Positions 36,206 to 45,268 of a stretch of DNA of 64,000 bases are shown here, one piece after another. Below the pieces are notes generated by a model. The model was not told the origin of the DNA, ran no database searches, and saw nothing but the letters and a program-made list of their open reading frames with translations. Source of the stretch: Sphingomonas insulae (GTDB lineage: Bacteria; Pseudomonadota; Alphaproteobacteria; Sphingomonadales; Sphingomonadaceae); assembly GCF_010450875.1 (NCBI RefSeq), contig NZ_CP048422.1, forward strand, positions 2,453,001-2,517,000. The letters are read 5' to 3'. The translations under genes were made by a program, and so were the position numbers. Position 1 is the first letter of the stretch; every line of letters begins with the position of its first letter.

Positions 36206-36212
36206 CATAACA

Positions 36213-36231
36213 ATTGCGATTGACTTGCAAT
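36213..36231. promoter_or_regulatory. Fur-like imperfect palindrome before the DUF6628-like gene
   Basis: ATTGCGATT-G-ACTTGCAAT, with seven of nine mirrored positions around one central base, placed between folC and the next gene and overlapping TTGACA/TTGACT promoter-like hexamers. The layout and TTGC/GCAA ends recall alphaproteobacterial Fur boxes. Assigned by pattern only. Confidence 0.35.
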
Positions 36232-36274
36232 AGCGATTTTAGGACTGTTGGCGACGAACATTGGAGTCGTCGTC

Positions 36275-36703
36275 ATGTCCGATCTCACTACCACGATCGC
36301 CGCTCTGCCCTATGCGTTGCCCGCATGTCCCAATGCGCGGATCGCGTTGTTCGCGCTGCGACGGATGGGCGCGCACGGGCCCCACGACGCCCGCGCCAGC
36401 CACGCACTGTTCACCGCGTTCGGACAGGATTTCCGACGTCCGCTCGTCCTGATGCGAGCGTTGATGGCAGACCTTGCCGGCACTGCCGAAGGTACGATCG
36501 CCATCGCGCCATGCTGCTGTTCGCGCATGACCGCTGCCGAGCGATCGCTGCTCACCATCCTCTCGCGGATCGAAACGGCACCGGACAGTGCGCGATACCT
36601 GCTAGGCGACCTTCTCGGCGTGCGCCGCGTCGATGCGGTGATGGCGAGCGTCGCCGTCCTTGCAATGGCGTTCGCCGACGATGGTCGCCCGATCTGCGTA
36701 TGA
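36275..36703 (+). CDS. DUF6628-like hypothetical protein
   Basis: A 142-residue protein, likely DUF6628, common in sphingomonads but without a function. Marks are ALPACPNARIALFALRRMGA, the RRPLVLMRALMADL helix and the triple cysteine IAPCCCSRMTAAE, then LLGDLLGVR near the end. A GGAG site (36262-36265) supports the ATG at 36275 rather than an upstream TTG. The Cys triplet suggests a metal or redox role. It is convergent with ampG. An AT-rich palindrome lies in its promoter. Confidence 0.75.
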   Translation: MSDLTTTIAALPYALPACPNARIALFALRRMGAHGPHDARASHALFTAFGQDFRRPLVLMRALMADLAGTAEGTIAIAPCCCSRMTAAERSLLTILSRIETAPDSARYLLGDLLGVRRVDAVMASVAVLAMAFADDGRPICV

Positions 36704-36707
36704 TCGA

Positions 36708-38117
36708 TCAGGCGGTCCCCTGCGGCTCCTCGGCGCGCACGTCGCCTTCCCCCGAAACGCCGGCACTGCCGATCGAACGATCGATCAATCCGGAACGGCT
36801 CATCCACCAGAACAACAACACGCCCGGCAATGCGGCCGCGGTGGTTCCCCAATAAAAGGCGACATAGCCGAAGCTATCGACCAGTCGCCCCGTCGTCGTG
36901 GCGGTGAGCACCCGTCCGACGACGCTCGCCGCCGCGGAGATGAGCGCATATTGCGCAGCGGTGAAGCGCAGATCGCATAAGGCCGAAAAATAGGCGACGA
37001 TGGTGACGCCGCCGATACCGCTCGCGACATTTTCGAACGCCATCGCCGCCGCCAGCCCCATGTTGCTGTGGCCCGCAGCCGCGAGCAAGGCGAAGCTGGC
37101 ATTGGAGATCATCATCAGCATCAAGCTGAGCAGCACGGATCGCTTCAAGCCAAGTTTGGCGTAAAGCACCCCGCCGATCGCAAGGCCGACCCAGAACGCC
37201 CAGAAGCCGATGACGACGTCGTAGAGCGCGATTTCGTCATTGGTGAAGCCGAGGTCGTCGAGCATCAGACGCAACGCCTGCTGCCCCAGCGTATCGCCGA
37301 TCTTGTGGAGCAGGATGAAGGCCAGGATGACCAGGGCCCCATGACGGCGAAAGAATTCGATGAATGGTCCGATGATGGACGCGCCAAGTTCGGACATCCC
37401 CCGCCGCACGATGGGTTCCCGCCGGCGCGATGGCTCGCCGCGCAGCACCGCGACGATCATCGCCGGGAAGGCGAAGACGACGCAGGCAAGATAGGCGACT
37501 TGCCAGTTCGATCGCGCCGCGATGACCAGCGCCAGGGCCCCCGCCAGCACCGACCCGATCTTCCAACCATATTGTGTCATGCCCGATCCGACACCCATTT
37601 GGTTCGGTTCGAGCGTTTCGATGCGATAGGCGTCGATGACGATGTCATAGGTCGCGCCGGCGAAGCCGACGAGCACCGCCGCAACGATCGTCGCCTGAAG
37701 GTCAGCGACGGGATCGACCAGGGCCAAGTTGACGATGGCGGCTGCGACCAGCACCCCCGACAACAATATCCACGATACCCGCTGGCCCAGCCCCCCGAGG
37801 ACCGGCAGCCGTATGCCATCCACCATCCATGCCCATAACGGTTTGAGATTGTAGACGAGGAAGCCGAGCGTGAAGGCGGTGATCGTCGATTTGTCGAGCC
37901 CGTCCTGTTTGAGCCGGGTGGTCAACGTGGCACCGATCATCGTGAAGGCGAGACCCGACGAAATTCCCATAAAGAAAACCGCGATCGGCCCGCGTTCGGC
38001 ATAGGGCGCCAGCGGCGCGAGCCGCGCGCGGACCGCGGGCGAACGACGCATCGCCACGACGACGAGGACAGCGATCGCCGCGACGATGACGAAATACAGG
38101 TTACTGCCGGTCAACAT
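36708..38117 (-). CDS. ampG: AmpG-family muropeptide MFS transporter
   Basis: A 469-residue major facilitator superfamily protein with 12 or more helices. AmpG carriers import anhydro-muropeptides from the periplasm for cell wall recycling. Typical stretches are ISSGLAFTMIGATLTTRLKQ, FLVYNLKPLWAWMVDGIRLP, ATYDIVIDAYRIETLE and SGMTQYGWKIGSVLAG. The first 40 residues form an extra N-terminal helix; the start could be internal. It is convergent with the DUF6628-like gene with only four bases between stops. Confidence 0.88.
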   Translation of the reverse strand: MLTGSNLYFVIVAAIAVLVVVAMRRSPAVRARLAPLAPYAERGPIAVFFMGISSGLAFTMIGATLTTRLKQDGLDKSTITAFTLGFLVYNLKPLWAWMVDGIRLPVLGGLGQRVSWILLSGVLVAAAIVNLALVDPVADLQATIVAAVLVGFAGATYDIVIDAYRIETLEPNQMGVGSGMTQYGWKIGSVLAGALALVIAARSNWQVAYLACVVFAFPAMIVAVLRGEPSRRREPIVRRGMSELGASIIGPFIEFFRRHGALVILAFILLHKIGDTLGQQALRLMLDDLGFTNDEIALYDVVIGFWAFWVGLAIGGVLYAKLGLKRSVLLSLMLMMISNASFALLAAAGHSNMGLAAAMAFENVASGIGGVTIVAYFSALCDLRFTAAQYALISAAASVVGRVLTATTTGRLVDSFGYVAFYWGTTAAALPGVLLFWWMSRSGLIDRSIGSAGVSGEGDVRAEEPQGTA

Positions 38118-38164
38118 CTACCGGACACTAGCGGCAATTTCGTATGCGAACAGCCGCTACGTGT

Positions 38165-38599
38165 TCAGCTGGCGGGCGCCTCGAACAATCGCAGGCCGCT
38201 GGGCAGGCGCTTCTGCTTGCGCCCGCCGATCCTGGCGTCGATCGCCTCGATCGCGCCGATCAGATCGCGTTGCTGATACGGCTTGGCGAGACAACCTGCT
38301 GCCAGCGTCGTCGCCTCGACCGGGCAGTTGCCGGTGACGAACAGCACGGGCACTCCAGCCTCCACCGCAGCGCGCGCGACGTCGAGCCCGGTGCCGTCGG
38401 CCAGATGCACGTCGACCAATATCAGGTCTACGCCGGCCCCGGATCGCAACACGTTCAGGGCGTCGACGACGCGATCCACGGTAGCCACGACTTCATAGCC
38501 GGCATCGGTCAGGACATGCTCGGTATCGAATGCGATCAGCGGTTCGTCCTCGACGACCAGCAAACGCACGATCTGGCGCTTCTTCCTCCCGAACAGCAT
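38165..38599 (-). CDS. Single-domain response regulator (CheY-like)
   Basis: A 144-residue receiver protein without output domain. VRLLVVEDEPLIAFDTEHVL supplies the acidic pair, DLILVDVHLADGTG the phospho-acceptor Asp, VLFVTGN the Thr and CLAKPYQQ the Lys. Such proteins act as phosphate shuttles or bind a partner directly. No histidine kinase is adjacent. The ATG at 38599 is preferred; an ATG at 38647 would add 16 basic residues. It is divergent from the pseudouridine synthase gene across 115 bases. Confidence 0.88.
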   Translation of the reverse strand: MLFGRKKRQIVRLLVVEDEPLIAFDTEHVLTDAGYEVVATVDRVVDALNVLRSGAGVDLILVDVHLADGTGLDVARAAVEAGVPVLFVTGNCPVEATTLAAGCLAKPYQQRDLIGAIEAIDARIGGRKQKRLPSGLRLFEAPAS

Positions 38600-38714
38600 C
38601 GACGCGCTCCGACCGGCGTGGGTGATTTTGTTACGCCTGCGCGACATAACGCGCCCGATCGGCTTAGGACGCAAATATTTTCGCGTGACGGGCGAATGAG
38701 CGTTATGGGCGGGC

Positions 38715-40157
38715 ATGGCCCAGACACCTGATACCCGTACCGGCGACCGGATCGCAAAATTGCTGGCGCGTGCCGGCGTCGCGAGTCGCCGCGAGGTCGA
38801 ACGCATGATAGAAGAGGGCCGCATCGCACTGAACGGTGCGGTGCTTGACACGCCGGCAACGGTGCTGCGGTCGTTACAGGGCGTGACGGTCGACGGTCAG
38901 CCGGCGGCATTGCCGGAACCGACGCGGCTGTTCCTCTATCACAAGCCCAACGGGTTGCTGGTGACGGAGCGCGACCCGAAAGGCCGCACGACGATATACG
39001 ACCGGCTGCCGCGCGACCTGCCGCGGCTGGTGCCGGTCGGGCGGCTCGACCTCAATACCGAGGGATTGTTGCTGCTCACCACGGATGGCGGTTTCAAGCG
39101 ACAACTCGAGCTGCCCTCCACCGGCGTTGAGCGCAGCTATCGTGCGCGCGCCTATGGCAACGTGACGCAGCAACAGCTTGAGGAACTGGCGGAAGGCGTC
39201 GAGATCGAGGGCATTCGCTATGGATCGATCGATGCCAATATCGAACGCCGCACCGGGGCCAACGTCTGGATTGAGATCACGATCACCGAGGGCAAAAACC
39301 GCGAAGTGCGGCGCGTGCTCGAATACCTGGGATTGCAGGTCAGCCGGTTGATCCGCACGCGCTACGGGCCCTTCGTCCTCGGCGACCTGCCGGTGGGCGG
39401 CGTCGGCGAGGTAAAGCAGCATGAGGTGGTGGCGTTCCGCCGCACGCTGAAGGGCGGCGCGCCGGATGAATCGGTGATCGAGGCACCACGCGACGGGTTC
39501 CGCACCGCGCCGAGCGTCGATCGAAACGCGCGCGCGCGAACGCGGGTCGAGGGCGGCATACCGATGCGCGAGGCGCAGGAACGCCCCAAACCGACACGGA
39601 CACCGGCGCCGACCGGCGAAGGCCGTCGTGCGCCGCGGCGGAGCGAAGCGGTGCCGACCGGGATCGCGACCCGCCCCGCCCGGCCCGGGACTAAGCCGGC
39701 GAGCGGCCGCTCGCCCGGTCGAGACGAGGGATCGCGAGGCGGCGTTTCGGCCGGACGCAAGCGGGGCGAGGAACCCGGCCGTACGGCGCGCGCCGATGAC
39801 CGCGCGGCAACGCGGCCCCCGCGTGGCGGCACAGCGCGAAGCGATGATCGCGCGTCGCCACGGACGCAACGCGGTGATGATCGCACCCGAACGCCACGCG
39901 GCAACGACCGAGGCCGGACCCCACGCGCCGATGATCGCGCTACGCCGCGTTCGCAAGGCAGCGACGATCGCACGCGTGCCGCTCGTGGTGGTGAGGCTAC
40001 GGATCGGCCGCGGCGTAACGAACCCGGCGTTCCTGCTCCTTCGGCGCGCCCCCCCAAACCCGGAGCGCGGCCGCCACGGCGCGACGGCACTCCATCCGGC
40101 AATGGGCCGCGACCGACAAGTTCCGGGGGCCGTCCGCCGCGGGGACGCCGGCCATGA
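38715..40157 (+). CDS. rluB: 23S rRNA pseudouridine synthase, RluB type, with long basic tail
   Basis: A 480-residue enzyme. An S4 RNA-binding domain (10-57) precedes the RsuA/RluB/E/F catalytic domain with Asp112 in PVGRLDLNTEGLLLLTTDGG, followed by EGKNREVRRVLEYLGL. RluB makes pseudouridine 2605 in 23S rRNA. From about residue 255 to the end a disordered tail rich in Arg, Pro, Gly and Asp carries repeats such as RADDRA and RGDDRTRTP; it is long for the family and may bind RNA. The stop overlaps the rsmD start as ATGA. Confidence 0.9.
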   Translation: MAQTPDTRTGDRIAKLLARAGVASRREVERMIEEGRIALNGAVLDTPATVLRSLQGVTVDGQPAALPEPTRLFLYHKPNGLLVTERDPKGRTTIYDRLPRDLPRLVPVGRLDLNTEGLLLLTTDGGFKRQLELPSTGVERSYRARAYGNVTQQQLEELAEGVEIEGIRYGSIDANIERRTGANVWIEITITEGKNREVRRVLEYLGLQVSRLIRTRYGPFVLGDLPVGGVGEVKQHEVVAFRRTLKGGAPDESVIEAPRDGFRTAPSVDRNARARTRVEGGIPMREAQERPKPTRTPAPTGEGRRAPRRSEAVPTGIATRPARPGTKPASGRSPGRDEGSRGGVSAGRKRGEEPGRTARADDRAATRPPRGGTARSDDRASPRTQRGDDRTRTPRGNDRGRTPRADDRATPRSQGSDDRTRAARGGEATDRPRRNEPGVPAPSARPPKPGARPPRRDGTPSGNGPRPTSSGGRPPRGRRP

Positions 40158-40690
40158 GGGTCATCGCCGGACAATGGCGCGGGCGGCCGCTCGTCGCGCC
40201 CAAAGGTGATGCCACCCGCCCGACTGCGGATCGAACGCGCGAGGCGCTGTTCTCGATGTTGACCAGCAGACTCGGCAGTTTCGAAGGACTGGCGGTCGCC
40301 GACCTGTTCGCCGGATCGGGCGCGCTGGGGATAGAGGCATTGTCGCGCGGCGCGGGTTCGTGCCTGTTCGTCGAACAGGACGGTGCGGCGCTGGACGCAT
40401 TGAAGGCGAACCTCGCAAAGCTCGGCACGCGTGGAGACGTCCGGGCGGGATCCGTGATGGCGCTGGGGCCGGCGGCAAAACCGCTCGACCTCATCATGAT
40501 GGACCCGCCTTATGGCACCGGTGCCGGTCTGGTCGCGCTCGACAAGCTGGCCCGGCTCGGCTGGACATCGCCGGCGACGTGGATCAGCATCGAGACGGCG
40601 AAGGCGGAAGATGTGGCGCCGACGGGGTTCGTCATCGACGTCAGCCGGGTTCACGGCAAAGCGCGGCTGACCCTCCTGCGTCAGGGCTGA
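40154..40690 (+). CDS. rsmD: 16S rRNA (guanine(966)-N2)-methyltransferase
   Basis: A 178-residue SAM methyltransferase that modifies G966 of 16S rRNA. RVIAGQWRGRPLVAP, the LFAGSGALGIEALSRGA motif I and the catalytic MDPPYGTG motif are standard. It is coupled to the pseudouridine synthase by a four-base overlap, so two rRNA modification enzymes share one message. It ends 10 bases inside the convergent MHS transporter gene. Confidence 0.95.
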   Translation: MRVIAGQWRGRPLVAPKGDATRPTADRTREALFSMLTSRLGSFEGLAVADLFAGSGALGIEALSRGAGSCLFVEQDGAALDALKANLAKLGTRGDVRAGSVMALGPAAKPLDLIMMDPPYGTGAGLVALDKLARLGWTSPATWISIETAKAEDVAPTGFVIDVSRVHGKARLTLLRQG

Positions 40691-41940
40691 CGCAGCAGCG
40701 CCAGCCCGGCCAGGCTGAGCAGGCCGGCCCCGACCAGATAGAGCCCGACCCACCCGAGCCCATGGGGTGCCAGCGCCTCCGCCGCCAGCGGCGCGAGCGC
40801 GCCGCCGATGATGCCACCCAGATTGAAGGTCATCGACACGCCGGTGTAGCGCACCCCCGCAGGAAACAGGCTCGGCAGCCAGCCACCGAGCGGACCATAG
40901 GCGAACCCCATCACGAACAGCGCGAAGGCGAGCCACAGGAAGATCACGAACAACGATCCTGCGCCCAGCATCGGCCCCATCGTCAGGCCAGCGACGATGC
41001 AACCGATGAAGCCGATGACCAGCACGCGGCGCGCACCGGTGCGATCGGCGATCACGCTCGCCACGATGACCCCGGCAGCGAGGAACAGGATCGCGGCCAG
41101 CTCTGCGCCGAGCATCGCCTGCCGACCGTAACCCAGCGTCTTGGTGCCGTAACCAAGCGTGAACGCGGTCGCAAGATAGAAGAGCGCGAAGCACGCGATC
41201 ACGCCGCCGGTACCCGCGATCAGCGGCCGGGCATGATGGCCGATCAGCGTCGCGATCGGCACCTTCGGCAGCGCCTCCGCCTCCGCGGCTTCAAGGAATG
41301 CAGGGGTCTCCGTCAGCTTGAGACGGACCCAGAGGCCCAGTGCCACCAGCACGGCGCTGACCAGGAACGGCAGCCGCCAGCCCCATTCGCGGAACTGCGC
41401 GTCGTCCAAGGCCAGGCCAAGGAGCAAGAACAGCCCGTTGGCCATGATGAAACCGACCGGCGCGCCGAGCGGCGGGAACATGCCCCACGTATTGCGGCGA
41501 TGCGGCGGTGCGTTTTCGACGGCGAGCAGCGCCGCCCCACCCCATTCCCCGCCGAGGCCCAACCCCTGTCCCAATCGCATGACGCAGAGCAGCAGCGGTG
41601 CGATCCAGCCAACCTGGTCGTAGGTCGGCAGAAACGCGATGGCGACGGTCGATCCCCCCATCAGCATCAGGCTGGCAACCAGCGTCGACTTGCGGCCGAC
41701 GCGATCGCCGAAATGGCCGAAGACGAGCGCGCCAACCGGCCGCGCGACAAAGGCGAGACCGAAGCTCGCGTAGCTCAACATCTGTTGGGCCGATCCACTT
41801 TCCGCCGGAAAGAACAGCACGCCGAAGACGAGGGCGGCGGCGGTGGCGTAGATGTAGAAATCGTAGAACTCCACGGCGGTGCCGACGAGACTGGCCGTCA
41901 GGATACGGCGTGGAGAGGCTTTTGCGACGGACTGGGTCAT
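40681..41940 (-). CDS. MHS-family MFS transporter (metabolite/proton symporter)
   Basis: A 419-residue 12-helix carrier. The start ILTASLVGTAVEFYDFYIYA and GHFGDRVGRKSTL loop, with RPVGALVFGHFGDR, are the marks of the MHS subfamily (ShiA/ProP/KgtP relatives). The substrate is probably an organic acid, betaine or shikimate-like compound, but cannot be read from the sequence. A perfect palindrome (42007-42020) lies 67 bases upstream. The stop end overlaps rsmD by 10 bases. Confidence 0.9.
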   Translation of the reverse strand: MTQSVAKASPRRILTASLVGTAVEFYDFYIYATAAALVFGVLFFPAESGSAQQMLSYASFGLAFVARPVGALVFGHFGDRVGRKSTLVASLMLMGGSTVAIAFLPTYDQVGWIAPLLLCVMRLGQGLGLGGEWGGAALLAVENAPPHRRNTWGMFPPLGAPVGFIMANGLFLLLGLALDDAQFREWGWRLPFLVSAVLVALGLWVRLKLTETPAFLEAAEAEALPKVPIATLIGHHARPLIAGTGGVIACFALFYLATAFTLGYGTKTLGYGRQAMLGAELAAILFLAAGVIVASVIADRTGARRVLVIGFIGCIVAGLTMGPMLGAGSLFVIFLWLAFALFVMGFAYGPLGGWLPSLFPAGVRYTGVSMTFNLGGIIGGALAPLAAEALAPHGLGWVGLYLVGAGLLSLAGLALLRQP

Positions 41941-42006
41941 GCAGGCCGTTTAAGCGCGAAATAATCGTCGCGGGCAACATCGGTGAAATGTGTCCGCAAC
42001 AAACCG

Positions 42007-42020
42007 TTCCTACATAGGAA
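42007..42020. promoter_or_regulatory. Palindrome upstream of MHS transporter
   Basis: TTCCTA-CA-TAGGAA, a perfect six-pair inverted repeat, 67 bases before the MHS transporter start in a 263-base gap (41941-42203) that otherwise holds no gene. Possible operator for a local regulator; no regulator gene is adjacent. Confidence 0.3.
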
Positions 42021-42203
42021 TGGTCGCTGCTCCTCTCCCCCTGTGGGTAGCGACGTGCCGGTTGTCTCCCCTGTCGACCGGCTCTCCCTGAACTACGGGG
42101 CGGTCGCATCGCGGCTGCCCCGATTTTTCGTCGGGGTATCCCGGTTCAAAACATCGTCAGATTCGCCGGGGCGCCGCGCATCGCGCAACGCCCCGTGCGC
42201 CTG

Positions 42204-42524
42204 TCAGCGCGCGACGCTGGCGAGGCGGATGCCGGTGTCGTCGAACCGCGCCGCGACCTGCCGGGCGGCATCGCTGCGCAATTCCGCCATGCAGAGCCTC
42301 GCATGACGCTGCTCGACCAGCGACGCACCGGGGGCAGCACAGGCCGAGCGGGCGGCGCGGCGGACGCGGGCGTCGAAACGCCGGCGGCCGTCGGCGGTGT
42401 GCAGATCGAGGCCAACGTGGGAGACGCGGATGGTGAAGGTGTCGACGGCCGGCGACGCCAGCGCGCCGCTGGACAGGCACGACAAGGCGAGCGCCGCCGT
42501 GGCGACGCGAAAGAGGGTGGTCAT
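42204..42524 (-). CDS. UrcA family secreted protein
   Basis: A 106-residue protein with a signal peptide (cleaved after LSSGALA). The mature part VSHVGLDLHTADGRRRFDAR and the CAAPG...RHARLCMAEL cysteine pair match UrcA, a small family of secreted proteins frequent in Caulobacterales and Sphingomonadales. The two cysteines may form a disulfide. Function unknown. It stands alone between the MHS transporter and uvrD. Confidence 0.85.
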   Translation of the reverse strand: MTTLFRVATAALALSCLSSGALASPAVDTFTIRVSHVGLDLHTADGRRRFDARVRRAARSACAAPGASLVEQRHARLCMAELRSDAARQVAARFDDTGIRLASVAR

Positions 42525-42714
42525 AGTACGAGCTCCTGCGAAATGACGGTCGCGACACCGGACCCTGCGCCCCCGCCTCCGACGGGCGAGTGATACGGGG
42601 CCGTTCCTTGCCGCGCCCCGCGTCCTAACTCCCGGTCGTTTCGCCTGCGCTACGATGGCAAGTCAGTGATGTGGCAACCCCGGCCGACGGATCGTACTTG
42701 CCCGCGCGCGCGCT

Positions 42715-42729
42715 GTTCCCTACCTGTTC
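42715..42729. promoter_or_regulatory. Candidate LexA (SOS) box before uvrD
   Basis: GTTCCCTACCTGTTC, a GTTCN7GTTC direct repeat ending four bases before the GTG taken as the uvrD start. It agrees with the radA box at 13 of 15 positions. A TTGCCC/TACCTG hexamer pair with 17-base spacing overlaps it, which would give a near-leaderless uvrD message. Confidence 0.55.
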
Positions 42730-42733
42730 ACCG

Positions 42734-45013
42734 GTGACCGAAACCGCCACCCATCTGCAAGACCCGCCTTATCTCAAGGGGCTGAACCCACCGCAACGCG
42801 AGGCGGTGCTGACCACCGAAGGCCCGGTGCTGATGCTGGCCGGCGCCGGCACCGGCAAGACCGCCGCGCTGACCGCCCGGCTCGCGCATCTGTTGTGGAC
42901 GCGCAAGGCGTGGCCGTCCGAAATCCTGAGCGTCACCTTCACCAACAAGGCCGCGCGCGAGATGCGCGAGCGGGTCGGGCGGCTGGTCGGCGATGCGGTG
43001 GAAGGCATGCCGTGGCTCGGCACGTTCCACGCGATCGGCGCCAAAATGCTGCGTCGCCACGCGGAGCTGGTCGGGCTGCAGAGCAACTTCACCATCCTCG
43101 ATACGGACGACCAGTTGCGCCTGCTGAAACAGCTGATCGTTGCGGCCGATCTGGATGAAAAGCGCTTTCCGGCGCGCAGCCTTGCGGGGCTGATAGACGA
43201 CTGGAAGAACAAAGGGCTGGTCCCGGCCGACATCGACGCGGGCGAGAGCGAACGCTACGCCAACGGGCGTGGCGGCGAATTGTATGCGCAATATCAGGCG
43301 CGGCTGAAGGCGCTCAACGCCTGCGATTTCGGCGACCTGCTGCTGCACATGCTGACGATCCTGAAAACGCATCCCGACGTGCTGCGGACCTATCAGGACC
43401 GGTTCAAATACATCATGGTCGACGAATATCAGGACACCAACGTCGTCCAGTACCTGTGGCTGCGGCTGCTCGCCCAGCAACGCAAGAACATCGCCTGCGT
43501 CGGCGACGACGACCAGTCGATCTATTCCTGGCGCGGCGCGCAGGTGGAAAACATCCTGAAGTTCGAGAAGGACTTCCCGGGCGCCACTGTCATCAAGCTG
43601 GAGCAGAATTACCGGTCGACGCCGCATATCCTGGGCGCCGCATCCGGTATGATCGCCAACAACGGCGGGCGGCTCGGCAAGACATTGTGGACCGAACTCG
43701 ACGCGGGCGAAAAGGTGCGGGTGCTGGGCGTATGGGACGGCCCGGAAGAAGCGCGCCGGGTCGGCGATGAGATCGAGGCATGCCAGCGTGGCGGCAAGAG
43801 CCTGGACGATGTCGCCATATTGGTCCGCGCGCAGCACCAGACGCGCGAATTCGAGGACCGGTTCATCGCCATCGGCATGCCGTACCGGATCGTCGGCGGC
43901 TATCGGTTCTACGAACGGGCCGAGATCCGCGATGCGCTGGCGTATCTTCGGATCGTCAACCAGCCGTCCGACGATCTCGCGTTCGAGCGGATCGTCAACG
44001 TGCCCAAGCGCGGCCTCGGCGACAAGGCGCTGGCCAAGATTCACCAGCTGGCGCGTATCGAGGGCGTGCCGCTGACCATCGCATCCGCGCGTATCCTCGA
44101 TACCGACGAATTGACCCCGCAGGCGCGGCGCGCGCTCGGCAATCTGGTCGGCGACATCGCACGTTGGCGCGATATGGCGCGCGACCTGCCCCATGCCGAA
44201 CTCGCGCGGCAGATGCTCGACGAGAGCGGCTATACCGCGATGTGGCAGGCCGAGAAGTCTGTCGAGGCGTCGGGACGGCTGGAGAATTTGTCCGAACTCG
44301 TCCGCGCGATGGAGGAATATGAATCGCTCGGCGCGTTCCTGGAACACGTCAGCCTGGTCATGGACAAGGAGGGCGGCGCGCAGGACCCGCAAGTGACGAT
44401 CATGACGATCCACGCCGCCAAGGGTCTGGAGTTCGACACCGTCTTCCTCGTCGGCTGGGAAGAGGGCCTGTTCCCCTCGCAGCGGTCGCTGGACGAGGGC
44501 GGCACCAAGAGCCTGGAGGAGGAGCGCCGCCTGGCCTATGTCGCGATCACGCGGGCGCGCCGCAAGGCGGTGATCCTGCATGCCGCCAACCGCCGCATCT
44601 ATGGCCAGTGGACATCCAGCATTCCCAGCCGTTTCGTCAGCGAATTGCCGCCCGAGCATATCGATGCCGACACCACGATGTCGGGCGGCGAGAGCCTGTG
44701 GCGGGCGAATTGGAGCGAGCGGGCAGACCCGTTCGCCGATGTCGCGCGCGGCACGGGCCGCGGGCCGGGCTGGCAACGCGCGGCGGGTTCGGGTTCCGGC
44801 TTCACCACCGCCCCGACACGGGTCGTCGAGAGCCGGTCGAGCGCGGTGAGCCTCGGCAACAAGGGGCGTAGCGACCTGTCGGTGGGCCAGCGCGTCTTTC
44901 ATCAGAAGTTCGGCTATGGCGAGATTGCCGAGATCGAGGGCAACAAGCTGGAGATCGATTTCGAGGCGGCCGGCCGCAAGCGGGTGATGGACAGCTTCGT
45001 CACCATCGGGTGA
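42734..45013 (+). CDS. uvrD: UvrD/PcrA-type ATP-dependent DNA helicase
   Basis: A 759-residue superfamily 1 helicase for nucleotide excision and mismatch repair. Motif I is AGAGTGKTAAL (36-46), then GTFHAIG, VDEYQDTN, VGDDDQSIYSWRGA, LEQNYRST, TIHAAKGLEFDTVFL and VAITRARRKAVI. A short C-terminal domain ends in GQRVFHQKFGYGEIAEIEG, the UvrD tudor-like tail that contacts RNA polymerase. The GTG at 42734 is chosen because a LexA box ends four bases before it; the GTG at 42671 would add 21 poorly conserved residues and place the box in coding sequence. No strong ribosome site is seen. Confidence 0.94.
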   Translation: MTETATHLQDPPYLKGLNPPQREAVLTTEGPVLMLAGAGTGKTAALTARLAHLLWTRKAWPSEILSVTFTNKAAREMRERVGRLVGDAVEGMPWLGTFHAIGAKMLRRHAELVGLQSNFTILDTDDQLRLLKQLIVAADLDEKRFPARSLAGLIDDWKNKGLVPADIDAGESERYANGRGGELYAQYQARLKALNACDFGDLLLHMLTILKTHPDVLRTYQDRFKYIMVDEYQDTNVVQYLWLRLLAQQRKNIACVGDDDQSIYSWRGAQVENILKFEKDFPGATVIKLEQNYRSTPHILGAASGMIANNGGRLGKTLWTELDAGEKVRVLGVWDGPEEARRVGDEIEACQRGGKSLDDVAILVRAQHQTREFEDRFIAIGMPYRIVGGYRFYERAEIRDALAYLRIVNQPSDDLAFERIVNVPKRGLGDKALAKIHQLARIEGVPLTIASARILDTDELTPQARRALGNLVGDIARWRDMARDLPHAELARQMLDESGYTAMWQAEKSVEASGRLENLSELVRAMEEYESLGAFLEHVSLVMDKEGGAQDPQVTIMTIHAAKGLEFDTVFLVGWEEGLFPSQRSLDEGGTKSLEEERRLAYVAITRARRKAVILHAANRRIYGQWTSSIPSRFVSELPPEHIDADTTMSGGESLWRANWSERADPFADVARGTGRGPGWQRAAGSGSGFTTAPTRVVESRSSAVSLGNKGRSDLSVGQRVFHQKFGYGEIAEIEGNKLEIDFEAAGRKRVMDSFVTIG

Positions 45014-45064
45014 CGAAGCTGCGGCGCGTCGGGCCCCCGATCAGCCCGGCGTTCGGTGTCGCCT

Positions 45065-45268
45065 TCAGGCGTCATCGGACGGGCGTGAACCGGATGGTCG
45101 GCGGGGTACCCGCGCATCGACGTCGCGGTGGGGAAACGCGCTGCGACCGAGCGCCTGGCCATAGGCCCTGGCGAGGCCGGCGTGGGCGGCCCGCGCCTCA
45201 GGGCAAGCGGCGGTGCGCGCCTTCATCAGCGAAATCTGCTCGCGCGAAAGCAAGTAGTTGATGTCCAT
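45065..45268 (-). CDS. Small hypothetical helical protein
   Basis: A 67-residue protein starting MDINYLLSREQISLMKARTA, with HAGLARAYGQALG following and a basic tail. The pattern resembles small proteins of unknown function in sphingomonads. A GGAAGG ribosome site lies eight bases upstream of the ATG. A short TTG-initiated open frame (45268-45459) ends exactly at its start (TGATG) and may be a further small gene, but its start signal is poor. Confidence 0.6.
   Translation of the reverse strand: MDINYLLSREQISLMKARTAACPEARAAHAGLARAYGQALGRSAFPHRDVDARVPRRPSGSRPSDDA

Noticed and set aside
41941..42203. Short plus-strand frame (41983-42306) as a gene
   Set aside because: Crosses into the antisense of the UrcA gene and has no ribosome site or recognisable content.
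42728..44902. A 724-codon minus-strand open frame over uvrD
   Set aside because: Mirror of the helicase gene; composition (His/Arg/Asp/Leu mixture) is that of an antisense frame.
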